64,000 nt of DNA from Bedellia somnulentella (GCA_963576735.1 OY755170.1:15050567-15114566), one strand, 5' to 3'; shown: positions 21,901 through 33,140, counted from the first letter of the stretch. Notes: generated by a model from the letters alone, not told the origin. Numbers and translations: made by a program.

Positions 21901-23894
21901 CTTGCAATGGTAACTCTTGCATCATTCCTTGTAAAAGTTTCAGAAACTTAAAAGGCCCCCCCCGCGCACTAGGCAGCCTGGCTCCGCAGCTAGAATATTT
22001 GCGCAGCTAGTTACAACAGCCAATCAACGATTAGTCTAGATCCTTGCGTCGAGCAATATGGACGGGCAAGAATTATTGCTTACCTATCTTGTAAAAAATG
22101 CAAAATAAAAAAAAGATTCTGGATTGATCCTTTTTTCCTAGAAAGACTCTCAAAAGGCTTATTCCAAACCTATTACAAAGATATTCGCGCATTCCCAGAC
22201 CGGTTTTTTAACTACACGAGAATGTCAGTGCAATCGTTTGATAACCTTTTGAAAAAAATACGAAATTAAATCAAGGGCACTGATACTCCAATGCGAGCTT
22301 GTATAAAACCTGAAGAAAAACTGGTGATAACGTCTGGCTGCTACAAGAATTGCGCGGAGACTGACTGCAGCCACATACATTCGCCTACACACGTTCTGGC
22401 TGCGCAGCCAGGCTGCCTAGTGCGCGGGGGGCCTAAATAATCAAAACTTATTAATAGATAAGTTTTGAAGAAAAATATTCAAATTAGTCTTTTATTAGTG
22501 TACTATGCATTGAAAAAAGTCATAATATAAAATAATTTGCATACCGAATTTCTGATTATATTGACTAACAGTAATGGAGATATCAGCGATCGCATCGATT
22601 TTTTTATATTTACAGCAAATTTAAAAAGGATGTTCGGGTCGTGATAAATGATATACACCTTTAGCACAAATTCATTTTCGAACAGTATATCTTGAAACCA
22701 AAGGTACTGTTAGTTACGAACACAACGTGTCTATTTTCTTACCTAATAAACAATGAGAATATAATCATGGATGCATTGAAAATCAGATTTTTTCCTAACA
22801 TTTTCTGCTGAATGTGTAAATTTTAATGCAACTTACTTTGTTTCTATGGCTCGTTTAAACCCTTCATCGAAAGGGTTTACATTTTGTAAATCTTGAAAGA
22901 GGCCCACTTCTTCACATGTCCTGATAAATCGAGTAGGGGTTGGAGTCTGGTCAGCTGGAGATGAAAATATTTACAAACTATATCATGATCACAAAGCAGA
23001 GTTTTATGACCTAACGCATGGTGGTGGTGGCTCGATTTATGAAAGATTTAAGTAAACCCGTGAAAACTAATCCAAAAACAATTTAAACTTTGAAAATTTC
23101 CATGATTTTTAATGTCATCAATGTCAGTGATTAATTTAGACACAAGAGACCATTGTAACAATCCAATACAACAAAAGTATTTCCGGAGATCATGAAACCA
23201 TATTGAATCAATTAGGAAATTCTAATTTATGCATTCACGAATGCAGACATAAACTTGGATGTCATGGTGTATTGGGGTTTTATTTCAATACATGTAAATC
23301 TGTAGCATAACCTTTTGTTTCATTATACAGATTGGGTGGAAAATAATTGATCAAATGCAGCAGGGCCAGTTTGGATTATTAACAGTAAAATATATCTTTG
23401 AAAGAGATCTTACATGAATATGCTAAATTCTTATTGAATTATTTGATTGTGTTTTATTTTAACCCTTCAACTGTATTTAAATACACTCCCACAAGTTCAT
23501 ATTTGGATAAGCAGACTATATGTAGGATCGATAGAAAATAACGTGAATATTTTTTTTTCATTTATAAATAAAAGTGTCAAGACTCATAAACCTACCTACT
23601 AATATATTTTTAAAGCAACGGAACACAATTAATTTATTTTAAAAAGGGTTTTTTTTTCAAAAATACTTGCTGCTATAATTTTGTAGTGACTTTTGCAACA
23701 CGGTCTTGTTATATTTGACGACGATTTTTACCCATTCAGTAGAAAAATAAATACATACCAACAAAATTCTTTTGTTCAGAACCTAGTTGTAACACCATGT
23801 CATGTTTCTTTGTGTGCATTTGTAGATGATCTTCATTAGTGAAGGCCATTCCGCACTCTGGGATCAAACATGCAAATGGCTTCTGGGGCTCCAT
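15815..23894 (-). CDS. Atf-2: ATF-2-type bZIP transcription factor (five coding exons)
   Basis: Host gene. Coding exons, in transcript order, are 23894-23759, 22954-22837, 19879-19733, 18784-17630 and 15980-15815. All introns are GT-AG and the phases agree, giving 1722 bases (573 residues plus stop). The N-terminus has a C2H2 finger, CLIPECGMAFTNEDHLQMHT, matching the ATF-2/ATF-7 finger. Next comes ADQTPTPTRFIRTCEEVGLF, the block whose threonines are phosphorylated by JNK/p38 in the known family. A long low-complexity middle follows, then a basic region (HENRNAASKRYRERLK) and a leucine zipper (L at heptad spacing: DALKIEN, SKLRSEN, AALKAFI). It should act in the nucleus as a stress-responsive dimer. 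The basic region has one residue more than the usual Asn-to-Arg spacing. Confidence 0.92.
16120..16240 (+). repeat. Diverged copy of the 'ccaaccgcat' repeat
   Basis: GAAGATGGTAAAATAAAGG, TTTTTGATGATAGGTCTCC and AACCGCATAG match the two copies inside 61751-62428. It lies in the last intron of Atf-2. Confidence 0.65.
17033..17552. mobile_element. MITE with TATTTCACCA ends in the last Atf-2 intron
   Basis: The ends GGCCCCTATTTCACCA and TGGTGAAATAGGGGCC are perfect inverted repeats. GACAATTG-type motifs recur near both ends (about 17060, 17270, 17410 and 17520). The short TATTTCACC terminus resembles PIF/Harbinger MITEs, but no clean 3-bp duplication was seen. Confidence 0.78.
17630..18784 (-). 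CDS. Atf-2: Atf-2 coding exon 4 (linker and basic region)
   Basis: Acceptor TTTATGCAG, donor GTTTGTAA. Encodes a Ser/Thr/Asn/Lys-rich linker with a PVTLVNPVGMPILIANSL hydrophobic patch. It ends in KKIFCNQFHENRNAASKRYR, the basic DNA-contact region, split from the zipper by the last intron. Confidence 0.88.
19160..19430 (+). repeat. tRNA-derived SINE, copy 1
   Basis: Head with an A-box-like TGAGTTCGAGTGG and a perfect B box GGTTCGATTCC, a body ending GTTTTGGGGCCAACTTGAT, and an ATT-rich tail. It matches the reversed copy at 39965-40225 along its full length. It sits in Atf-2 intron 3, antisense to the gene. Confidence 0.88.
19733..19879 (-). CDS. Atf-2: Atf-2 coding exon 3
   Basis: Acceptor ATTGTAG, donor GTAGTATA. 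Encodes SGLVVVEGESGGIDDALHTP and following residues, acidic then neutral. Phase 2 at both ends fits exons 2 and 4. No named domain; the exon is supported by phase and splice signals. Confidence 0.78.
20471..21765 (+). mobile_element. mariner transposon
   Basis: The inverted ends CGAGGGCGGGTCAATAAGTC and GACTTATTGACCCGCCCTCG are flanked by TA at 20469-20470 and 21766-21767. At 1295 bp it has the usual mariner length. It is inserted antisense to Atf-2. Confidence 0.96.
20650..21699 (+). pseudogene. mariner transposase, DD34D type, frameshifted
   Basis: MEKSEFRVLIKHYSFRKKTI starts a normal mariner N-terminus with two HTH segments (GISHGSVVSIL). The first catalytic Asp is in TVDETWIHHNTPE. The frame slips near 21180 and carries a stop near the AKV block. 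It continues as ATVFWDARGIIHIDYLQKG. A second slip near 21385 precedes FHQDNARVHT (second Asp) and YSPDLAPSDY (third Asp, 34 residues later). The C-terminus RWTKCIQLKGDYV ends at 21699. It is not functional as read. Confidence 0.93.
21953..22434 (+). mobile_element. PIF/Harbinger element, internally deleted
   Basis: The ends AGGCCCCCCCCGCGCACTAG and, reversed, AGGCCCCCCGCGCACTAGGC share over 30 inverted bases. Flanks read AAA on both sides, a possible 3-bp duplication. It contains part of a Harbinger transposase. Confidence 0.8.
22107..22331 (+). pseudogene. Harbinger transposase N-terminal part
   Basis: Reads KKRFWIDPFFLERLSKGLFQ, DIRAFPDRFFNYTRMS and VQSFDNLLKKI, a stop, then DTPMRACIKPEEKLVIT. 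The FxxYxRMS and peEkLxiT landmarks are typical of HARBI1-like transposases. The DDE core has been deleted. Confidence 0.82.
22837..22954 (-). CDS. Atf-2: Atf-2 coding exon 2 (TPTPTRF block)
   Basis: Acceptor TCTCCAG and donor GTAAGTTG. The split codon makes Ala, followed by DQTPTPTRFIRTCEEVGLFQ, the MAP-kinase target block of ATF-2 proteins. The exon ends in phase 2. Confidence 0.9.
23759..23894 (-). CDS. Atf-2: Atf-2 coding exon 1 (zinc finger)
   Basis: Starts at ATG 23894-23892 in an AAGATGG context and encodes MEPQKPFACLIPECGMAF and the rest of the finger. Cys/His spacing is C-x4-C-x12-H-x3-H. The donor is G|GTATGT; the exon ends in phase 1. Confidence 0.9.
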
Positions 23895-24329
23895 CTTGGT
23901 CCTTTAAAAAATATGACATTGAAATTCATTTTCCGCTTATGTTTTATCGCAACAGCTATATGGCTAGATTTAATCTTTGAGACAATACCCCACGAAATAA
24001 TATGGCTGCAAGAGGAAGGCATGATGCCAATAGAGACATGTGAGGAATACGGTTACTCGGAGAGTTCCAGACATTTAGTAAATGAACCATATTTATGCGA
24101 TTTATATAGTTGAATATGTGGCGGCTTGTAATCGTACCAGAAAACTTTTTTTTTTATTTACTTCATGCAGGTTCATTTATTTTATTATATACATAGATAG
24201 ATTAGGCGGGGAGGATAATGGACAGTCGGGATTGTATGATTGAAGGTTATCGATGAATCAATCAATCAAATCAATCAAATACTTAACGGTATTACAGTTG
24301 TTACACTGAGAAAAAGTCTGCGCTTGTTT
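23895..24329. other. 5' flank of Atf-2; no other gene seen
   Basis: Upstream of the Atf-2 start on the minus strand. It should hold the 5' UTR and promoter, but no element could be assigned. A small CAATCAAT-type simple repeat lies at about 24255-24282. Confidence 0.4.
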
Positions 24330-24664
24330 CTGCGAATCCGATGGTTTGGCTATATGTATCATAGAGATGTAATTTCCAAGAACTAGGTGTCAAACAGCGC
24401 CTATCATCTTATAGTCCACGCGGCCGCATGTCTATCGAGCGGCTGGTGGTACAGGGCAGAGTAGAGGGCATGCGTGCGACCCGAATGCGTGGTAGATCAC
24501 CAATGCGATGGATGAAACAAATTAAGGCAGCGCTGGATGACCCGCTGTACCAATACACCAAAAAAGCAGCCCTCAGAGAGGAATGGCGACGAATTGTGCC
24601 AACAGACCTAACCACAAAACAATATGACAGCCATGTAGTAGTTATCATTATCGCATATGGTTAA
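24330..24664 (+). pseudogene. LINE C-terminal fragment
   Basis: The frame at 24428-24664 reads RLVVQGRVEGMRATRMRGRS, then PMRWMKQIKAALDD and REEWRRIVPTDLT. The GR..GRSPxRWxxQI...REEWRRIV pattern is the tail of a LINE polyprotein. Preceding bases encode a decayed RWFGY segment in other frames. This is a 5'-truncated copy. Confidence 0.72.
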
Positions 24665-25212
24665 AGTTACAACCATTTGGTTTTTGTATTGGATGAAAGG
24701 ACTCGAATCCATGCCGTCTAGAAAAAAAATGCAGTGCTGTTGAGTAAGTTTTACTAGCGCCATTTATAATCGGTTTTTGTCTATGGTTCTTGTCTATGAC
24801 GGAAAATCTCCCATTATATATTGTGTATTTTCAATTATTTTCCTTGTTGTTTTGCATTTATAACATGGAAAACGATTGCGATATTGTTAGTAGTAGCAGT
24901 GAGCATGAGCAAGATAACATAATGGAAATAAGTGCGCAGGAGTCAACAGCTGTATCTCAACGTGAAAACAACATTCGGAAGAGTTGGAAATGGGATCATT
25001 TTCAAATAATGGCGGGTCGTGTAACGTGTAAAATGTGCAATAAAGGTTTTTCCCAGAAAACATCTACGTTTATACTAAAAAAACATACAACACGGCATAC
25101 GACCAGTGATGGATTTACACTAGGGGCAGTCGGGGCTAGTGCCCAGTGCGGCAAATTTCCTAGGGCGGCAAAATTTGGAAAGTGAGATTTTTTTTTTATA
25201 CAATATACAATT

Positions 25213-25701
25213 CGGTATGCAAAGTTTTTTTTTGGTATTTATTAAATATTTTTATTCGATAGGAAACACGAAAATAAAAGACTAATTTGAATATTTTCCA
25301 TTTAAAATGAGTAATTGTAAAGTTATGATTTTTTAAAGATTGTTCAACTTTTGTACTTCATGACGTCATCGATCGATAAAATCACGTAGCGACATGCAAA
25401 TGAAGCGAAATGTTTTATAAAAATGTTGCTGATTGCAAAACATATCACGAATTTGTGATGTCAAATGAAATTATTACGATATTATACTAAACAAACCTAT
25501 GATTTTCGATATTTTATTAATAAACTGCAAAACCGTATGTCTTTGAAACAACATTGAAGGTCAAATACTGTTACAGTTTTTTGTTAAAATAACAGTCATC
25601 TTAGCTTCAATTGATATAATTTCAAGAAAATATTGTTTATAACCATAATATCTCGAAATGGTTTTGTAATCAGCATCACTTTAGTAAAACTTTGCATACC
25701 G
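25213..25701. mobile_element. AATT-flanked MITE, complete copy
   Basis: The ends CGGTATGCAAAGTTT and AACTTTGCATACCG are flanked by AATT on both sides. It is related, in reverse orientation, to the copy at 20033-22546 (shared ACAAAACCATTTCGAGAT and ATTCAAATTAGTCTTTTAT). Confidence 0.85.
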
Positions 25702-26354
25702 AATTACTAATTTTAAAGACATTTCATCTTTCAAGAAATATAATTATGCATTATGTATCAAATTAAAATTTTATATATTATAAACTAGGAAAATTAAGCG
25801 AAAACTATTAAAATAGTTTAATTAATTTATTTCCATAAAGGTTTGAAAAAATAAAATTTGAGATTTTTATTTTGTGAAATTGGAATCAAATAACACTAAA
25901 TAATTAAAATTTAAAAGAACAATTTCATATTTTCAAGTTAAATCAACTGTCAACTACACATACTGCCACCTACAGTCAGTATAGAAATGTAACGAAAGGT
26001 CCATAATATAAAATTATAATGCATTCTTTTTGTTCATATTGATAATTTTGTAGTAATTATTTTGTTGTTAATATTTATTTTATTTTTCAACCATGAATGA
26101 TCAATGAGTGTCTGTTAATCAGTTTCAAAAATTTTTTAACTTTTCAATATGTGTTTTCTTTTCACTGGACGTTGGCAAAGTTACTGTGTTAAAACACGGT
26201 CAAAGGCCATTGAAGAAAAATTGAATTGATTAATAGAAATGTCACGAGGTTTCTGCGATATAGTTTCTTTCATATTTGACGTTTAGATGAATCTAACCTG
26301 AAAAGACTTTCAATTTTGTTGAGCATAAAATAAATCTGAAGTTAATTATTGAAT

Positions 26355-28740
26355 ATGGCTGACGGACGCAAAAAATTAAGTGGATATGAGTATCGAAAAC
26401 GCGCTTTGGAAAAAACTAAAAAGGAGCAAGAGGTTTTGAGTAAAACTTTTAAGTTGGATGATTTTTTTAAAAAGAAAGAATGTGTAACCAAGAAATCAGA
26501 ATCTATGAATAAAGATTGTACAAATTTGAATCATGAAGGTTTGTCACGAGAGTCTTATTAAGTTCTATGTTTTACAGAATATAATATCAATTTTTTTGTC
26601 GACATGAGCATTCGCTATTTATTGTAATAATGATGTTAATCGAATGATGGTAAATTTTGACAGGTGGTGATGCATGTTTTACTTCAATTTCGAAACAGAC
26701 TTCGTCTACGAGTAATAGCACTGACAGTACCACGACTTTTTCACTGCCACATAATATCAACCATGAAGATGAATCTGAAACTACAGTCCCAACAATAAAT
26801 GTAGAAGAGGTTGCGTCGCAAAACTTATTTGTGATAAGCGATGATCCAGGAGAATGGATGATAAACGATTTTACTAGAGATCATGTAGCTACCTATGGGT
26901 GTAACCAAAATAAAAATTCAAATTTCTCCGGTACAAAACGTGATTACAATGACGGGACTTCACGATGGCTTTCAGAATCACTATTTGTTAGAAAACTTAT
27001 TAACGGTGAAAAAGTTCCACGTCCATGGCTTGTTTACTCAGTTAGTAAAGGATCGGTATTCTGTGCAGCATGTCTTCTTTTTGATGTTGACTGTTCATTT
27101 AATGGCAAAACTGGATTTAATGATTGGAAACATGCAGGCGATCGTGTTAATGAGCATGAAAACTCTAAAAATCATAAAAAATGCATGTTAACCCTTAAGC
27201 AAAGGTCAGATACTAAGCATAGAATAGACCACGACTTAGTTATTCAAACAGAGACAGAAATCTCGTATTGGAGAAACGTTTTAAAAAGAGTAGTGGCTGC
27301 CACTAAAGCCCTAGCTTCTCGAGGACTTCCATTTCGAGGTAGTAATGAGAAATTTGGCTCACCAAACAATGGCAATTTTTTGATGCTGATGGAATTTCTT
27401 TCTTCTTTTGACCCATTTCTCGAAGAGCATATTAGAAAATTTGGAAGTAAAGGATCTGGCAGTACAAGTTACCTATCCAAAACTATCTATGAAGATTTTA
27501 TACAGCTTTTAGCGCAAAAAGTATCTGCTATCTTTGTTCAAGAAGTCAAATTAGCGAAATATTACGCAATAATAGTAGATTCGACACCTGAAATATCTCA
27601 CGTCGACCAACTTTCTTTTGTTATCAGATACGTGAAAAAAGATGGTACGCCTGTTGAACGTTTTCTCATGTTTATCGAGAACTCTGGACATAAAGCTGAA
27701 GATTTGCTGGTTGCTGTATTATCTGTTCTTGAGTTTTTTGATCTTGATTTTGCAGATTGTCGAAGTCAGTCATATGATAACGCAAATAACGTATCAGGGA
27801 TTTATTCGGGCTTACAGGCAAGAATTCATGAAATTAATGATCTTGCAGAACATGCCCCTTGTGCTGCTCATTCTATGAATTTAGTTGGAGTTCACGCAGT
27901 AGAATGCGCCCCAGAAGCTGCGTCATTTAATACAGTACAAACTTTGTACAATTTCTTTACTGCATCGACGCAGCGCTGGGAAGTCTTACAGTCTCATACT
28001 GAAAAAAGAATTGCGTTGAAATCTTTATCTGCAACCAGATGGTCAGCTCGTTATGAAGCGGTTCAAGCACTTAATCAACATTTTGTTGAAATAATTGAAA
28101 CTTTGATTATTCTTGAAGAAGATATCAAAGAAAATACAATTACACGGCAAGAAGCTAAAGGTATTCGATTCAATTGGAGCGACTTGAAACAGCATTTATG
28201 CAGATACTTTGGCATTTCTTACTCTCAAGTTTTAATGCTGTAAGCCAAAGGTTGCAAAAAGTTGATTGTAGCATTGCTGATGTAATCGATGATTATCATA
28301 CACTGATCAAAGTTGTTGCTGATACGCGAAATGAATTTGAAACCTATGAGAAAAAAGCTTTAAAAATTTCAGAAATTCAAGAATATAAAACAACAGTTTC
28401 CAGACAAAGAAAGAGAAAATTACATGCTGATGAAACACGAGATGGAGATGTGCAGCTGTCAGGTCAAGACCAGTTTAGAGTTAATACTTTTAATGTAATT
28501 CTTGACAATCTGGGATCTGAGTTGCGTAAAAGATGTTCAGCATATGAAAAGATTCAAGAAAAATTCTCGGTTATCATTGAATTTGGTGATTTAGATAATA
28601 GGGAAATTCGTAAGCGAGCTAAACGTTTAAGAAAAATATATTGCTCAGATCTTGAGTCTTCATTAGATGACGAATTTGTGCACTTTCATGCTCATTGCAT
28701 CGAAAAAAAAAAGATAAAAAAATTCACCTTCTGATCTTCT
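26355..28740 (+). pseudogene. ZMYM1-like hAT transposase with one intron
   Basis: Exon 1 (26355-26538, MADGRKKLSGYEYRKRALEK) joins exon 2 (from 26664, GGDACFTS) through a GTTTGT..ACAG intron in phase. Next come a TTF-type finger (VFCAACLLF...GFNDWKHAGD...HENSKNH) and a DUF4371-like block (GLPFRGSNEKFGSPNNGNFL). The RNase-H core has YAIIVDSTPEISHVDQLSFV (first Asp), QSYDNANNVSG (second), CAAHSMNL and ATRWSARYEA. A one-base slip near 28172 shifts the frame to 28734. Dimerisation residues VEIAYRIFITLAVTNCSAER lie past another slip at about 28777-28850. It is nearly complete but broken. Confidence 0.9.
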
Positions 28741-30776
28741 GAAACTTTTGCACTCAAACGACCTTTATACTGAACAAACGTAGAAATCGCTTATCGAATA
28801 TTTATAACTTTAGCTGTAACAAACTGTAGCGCAGAACGATCGTTTTCTTGTTTAAAATAAAATAGATTGAGAGGATTTAATCGACCAGTTTGCGATTCAA
28901 AAAGCCAGGCGAGTTTGCCTGTGAAAAAATAATGCAATACCAATATAAGTCGTCCGTAAGGCAAAATTTATAATTTTATATAAAGAGTTTCAAATTCATT
29001 TCGCGTATCAACTATAACTAGTGCAAATCCATCACTGTATATAATACATAATAAATTTTCTTTAATTAATTAGTTTTTCTGATTCTCAAAAAATAAGTTA
29101 TCAAAACTATTAAAATACAATTCCGATCATAGGGCGGCATTTTCTTCAGTGCCCCAGGGCGGCATAAATGTAAATCCTTCCCTGCATACGACGACCACAG
29201 AATCTACGGATCCAGATGCCAGCTTTGCCAGTACATCCACTCCACGCCGACGAAACAACAGTTGCATAGAAAAACATACAACTTCTCTAAAAAACTCGGA
29301 CTATGACAATTTTTTGAAAAAATTTGTGATTCATGGTAATCATTCATTTCATATCGTTGAAGAGGAACATTTTCAAAAGTTTATACATGTTTTAAATGGA
29401 AATTATACCCTACCAAGTCGTTACAAATTAACAAAAGGAAATCAAAGCTTGTACAAGGAGAAAAAAAAACTGTTATTAATTTGATCAATTCCATAAAATA
29501 TAAAGTTTCTCTGACTTTTGATTTCTGGACGTCACTTACAAAAAAGCCTTACATAGTAGTAACTGCACATTTTGTAAACAATGAGGGGCAGTTGATTTCT
29601 ATAGTGGTTGAATTTGATCTTATACCATATCCTCATAAAAGTGAGCAAGTCTTGTTGAAGATTACGCAAATATTTTCTGATTATTCGCTGAAGGACAAAA
29701 TAATCTCCATTACTACTGACAATGATTCAACAAACACAAAATGTATCCGGCTTCTAAAACTACTTCATGAACAATATAAGGATATATTACATGTAAGATG
29801 CCAGGCCCATGTATTAAATTTGGTGGTTAAGAAAGGTCTAGATGAAGCTGACTCGACCATATCTGCAGTATCCAAGCTAGTGAAATTTATAACTTTATCG
29901 CCTAAAAGAAAGCAAACATACGAAGAATGCTGCGTATCACTAAATGTCAAGAAATTAGATCTCATAAAAGATGTTCCAACACGTTGGAATTCTACGTTTC
30001 TAATGTTAGAAAGAGCTTTCTCAATGAAAACTGTTTTGGACTTCATTTGTTCAAAAAAAATAGAATTCGATGAATACGCCATTCAAGAAGACTGGAATGA
30101 TGTAAAAGTATTGATTGATTTTTTAGAGCCATTCTATGAAGCCACGGTAATGTTATTATGTTATTCCCGTCATGGACACGTTGTTGGATCACATGCAACA
30201 ATTTCAAAATGAAAATGTATTAAAATATCCGTAAACGCTATGATTACGAAATTAAATGAATACTCTTCACTGATAAAAACTGATCTTGCAGAAATAGCAA
30301 CCATATTAGATCCGCGTCTGAATAATAATTATTTCATGAACAAAAGTAATACGGAACCATTAAGAAAATTAAAAAGAATGTATCAAAATGAATATTATGC
30401 GTCACCTTCTCGTGAAGATAGGATAGAAAATCAAGAACCTGAAATTCAGACCAGAAAATCATTATTTTCTTCAATATATAAGCAACAGTCCGATAGGAGC
30501 TCTATAGATGAGATTGATAGTTATTTAAATTTATCCATTGAACCTGAGAACACAGATGTGATGTTGTGGTGGAAAAATAAGCAAACTACATTGCCCAACT
30601 TCACTAAACTGGCATTCGAAATTTTATCTGTTCCAAGCACGAGTGTGCCAAGCGAAGTGGCATTTTCAAAAGCTGGCCTTATCATATCTAAAAGAAGGAA
30701 CAGACTTAGTAACGAAAATATACAGGCCAGTATGTGTCTTTCCTCATGGTTAAAAAAATTAAAGTGTAGCGTGTAA

Positions 30777-31222
30777 TTTGTGTACTAGTAATAAATAAAT
30801 ATTTTTCTGTTATTATAATAAAAATATCATTAAAAATAAAACTTAAATTTCAATTATACTTCTATCTTTTTTACAGTTTCCCTAGCTATATAATCTAAAC
30901 GCGCGCTCAAGCTCGAGTCGAGCGCTGAGTCCAGTGGCCGAAAGATGCTTATGATAAGATATGATAATAAGATGCTTAGGTTATGTTGTTGTATATTTCA
31001 TTTGCAGCTTTTTAAAAATTTACCAAGTTGATGCTTTGGAGTCAAGTCTTATAATGCCAATGATGACGTCATGGGAGGCAAATAAATATCTTTCTTATTT
31101 AATCAAAAATGTAATTAATGAATAAGTGTTTTAGAATGTTTACTACGGAAAACTATATACTAAGTCTATTCCTCAATATGGTTTTTTAATTAGAACGTTT
31201 TTAAAATAAATACCATGCCCAT
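30777..31222. other. No gene seen
   Basis: AT-rich, except for a short palindrome-rich patch GCTCAAGCTCGAGTCGAGC at about 30906-30924. The patch may be subterminal sequence of the outer hAT. Confidence 0.4.
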
Positions 31223-31675
31223 TTGGAGGATATGTTGGACACTAACCATAAAACACAACAATTCTCATTAGGATTATTGAACATTCAATCCAGTAACAGC
31301 GGATGGGATGAACTGTTAGAAATGGTGAAAGATAACCAGCTAGACATACTCTGCCTTAATGAAACATGGTTGCGCCGGGACTCTGATGTAGGATGCTACT
31401 CGATCAATGGGTATGACTTCATACCATTCCACGAAAATATAGCCGCGGTGAAGGAGTTGATATTTATATTCGTAGCGATATACAGAGACGTAAATTAAAA
31501 CATCTCGGAAATGATCTGGAGCAGTTAAGGGAGGTTCATTAAAATAGTTATAGGCACTTTTTATCGACCTTACTCATTAAACATTACTAAAGCTGCAGAT
31601 AGTCTGCAGGACTCTTTAGCAGTGTTTGGGCCGAAATATGATAACATGTATCTTCTAGGCGATTTCCACGTATAA
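31223..31675 (+). pseudogene. LINE endonuclease fragment
   Basis: LGLLNIQSSNSGWDELLEMV, DILCLNETWLRRDSD and YSINGYDFI form the N-terminal part of a CR1/Jockey-like endonuclease. The frame is lost near 31450, and later pieces (VDIYIRSDIQRRK, YRPYSLNITKAADSLQDSL, LGDFH) appear in other frames. The reverse transcriptase is absent. Confidence 0.8.
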
Positions 31676-32398
31676 ATAGTTTTATGGATGTCTGTAAGAA
31701 CACTTTTGTTCCCTTATGTGTGTAATTTAGCATTTGACAACTCTCAGCTCCGTCGTTGCCATAACAACAACAAAATAAAAACAATAACATAAACCAGAGA
31801 AATAAAGATATTATCGACAAATCGCAGAAAAATAATAAAAAGGAACTAAACAATGATAAATAACCGCAGGCGACTAACATAAAAGGAAATAAATAATAAT
31901 AAAACGGATTACCAATATTTACAGGTAAGGTTTTATATATTATAACAGGTCTTAGAGCCGCAGCGGTTTTAGATTCATTCTAGAAGAACTTCTCAAAAGT
32001 ATAACTAATTAGGATTCTAGAAGAGATTCTTAAAAAAAGGACTAATTATTCTACAAGACATTTTTACAAGTATTACTAACTGAAGTACTATTTCTGACAG
32101 CTACTACTAGCGTTATACTCCTACATACTGCCACTTTTAAGACGAAAGAAGAGGAGGACATAGGGATATACCCTATCCTACTAACAAATCATTTTCACCT
32201 GGCCTTACTAAATTTTGGACATCGCCGAGTTGTGCTGGACTGGTCCTCTTTTGCCTCGCATGTGCAAGATCACCGCTGGCGGACCATCAGTGAATATTAT
32301 TGTTGTTATTTTATTTAATTTTTTTATCTTCTGTTTTATTGTGTATATTTAATTTTTAATAAACTGGTGTAACTTATTTCTTTGTTTTATTAGTCTCT
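31676..32398. other. No gene seen
   Basis: No domain in any frame. The minus-strand frame at 31587-31880 is hydrophobic low complexity and overlaps the LINE scrap. Confidence 0.45.
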
Positions 32399-32410
32399 TT
32401 GCTCTCCGGG

Positions 32411-33140
32411 TTTCGTGTCTTAGGTCTTATTTCCATAAGGGGATTAAGACTTAAGACACGTAACGTTACACTGTTAACAAAACATATATTAAAATTCTTT
32501 GGGGGAGTCAATTTGACATCCCGTGATCCGAAATTAAAAAGATTTCTTCAAATAGGAGCCATGATAAATAAAAATTATGGACCTATTACAATGATAGATG
32601 GTACTATCGAATTAGCTAATGTTATGCTTCAACGTATTGAAGATTTCAATGTTTTACTGGCACGAGTAGAAGCTGAAAATCGTAACCAAAGAAGAGCACG
32701 ATGGACTACACTAACAGATTAGACTTGCAGTATTTGCACTACTTGACATTCGGAACCTATCAAGTGAATTTGTCTCCAGGCTATATTCAAGACAGTACAT
32801 TACGTCATATTAGAGATTTGGTATTGAAAGACGGGGATGAAGGCGTTTTTGAAATAGCTCGAAAATCAATGAGTCTGGATTTACAAGGATAAGGGCTACA
32901 TCAAGATACCGAAACGCAACAGTTTAGTATCTGCTGATTGAATTTGATGAAAGTAATTATAATGAAAGTGATGAAGATCCAATCTTAGGTTATTATTGCA
33001 CGTGCAAAAGTGGAGCAAGAACCCTCGGTACATGTGGTCATGTGACAGCAATCTTGTGGTGTTGCCCGATCCCGATATGAACTATCCATCATTAAAGACG
33101 CTTCAAACAATACTTAATGCAAGATCTCATGCAGTCGAAG
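32411..33140 (+). pseudogene. SWIM-zinc-finger transposon ORF, C-terminal part
   Basis: The frame to 32722 reads KFFGGVNLTSRDPKLKRFLQ, LANVMLQRIEDFNVLLARVE, AENRNQRRARW. Later pieces in other frames read LLIEFDESNYNESDEDPILG and YYCTCKSGARTLGTCGHVTA, a clear CxC...CxH SWIM finger at about 32985-33050, then YPSLKTLQTILNARSHAVEV. This matches the tail of abundant arthropod transposon proteins, possibly the DDE_4/ISL2EU type. No catalytic core is visible and no ends were found. Confidence 0.68.

Larger units (their letters stand above)
20033..22546. mobile_element. AATT-flanked MITE carrying mariner and Harbinger insertions
   Basis: The ends CGGTATGCAAAGTTT and ATTTGCATACCG are flanked by AATT at 20029-20032 and 22547-22550. 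The outer 100-150 bases of each side match the complete reversed copy at 25213-25701. The mariner (20471-21765) and Harbinger remnant (21953-22434) lie between, so both entered this element, itself in Atf-2 intron 2. Confidence 0.82.
25104..29184 (+). mobile_element. ZMYM-type hAT inserted in the BED-finger hAT
   Basis: The ends CAGTGATGGATTTACA and, reversed, CAGGGAAGGATTTACA are flanked by the 8-bp duplication CATACGAC at 25096-25103 and 29185-29192. Removing one copy restores the outer transposase frame. AGGGCGGC motifs recur near both ends. The left arm carries an AATT-flanked MITE (25213-25701). Confidence 0.94.
24866..30776 (+). pseudogene. BED-finger hAT (Ac-like) transposase, split by another hAT
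   Basis: Part one, 24866-25103, has a BED finger (SWKWDHFQIMAGRVTCKMCN ... HTTRH). Part two, 29193-30776, continues in frame after removal of the insertion. It carries SLTFDFWTS (first Asp), ISITTDNDSTN (second), CQAHVLNLV and VPTRWNSTFLMLERA. The dimerisation block follows (WWKNKQTTLPNFTKLAFEIL, VPSTSVPSEVAFSKAG, KRRNRLSNENI). Breaks: a shift in the A-run near 29470, a stop and small gap at 30210-30240. It resembles ZBED/RICESLEEPER-type elements. No outer inverted repeats or target duplication were identified. Confidence 0.9.

Noticed and set aside
29018..29037. True right end of the inner hAT
   Set aside because: The flank does not repeat CATACGAC, whereas 29184 is followed exactly by it and restores the outer frame.
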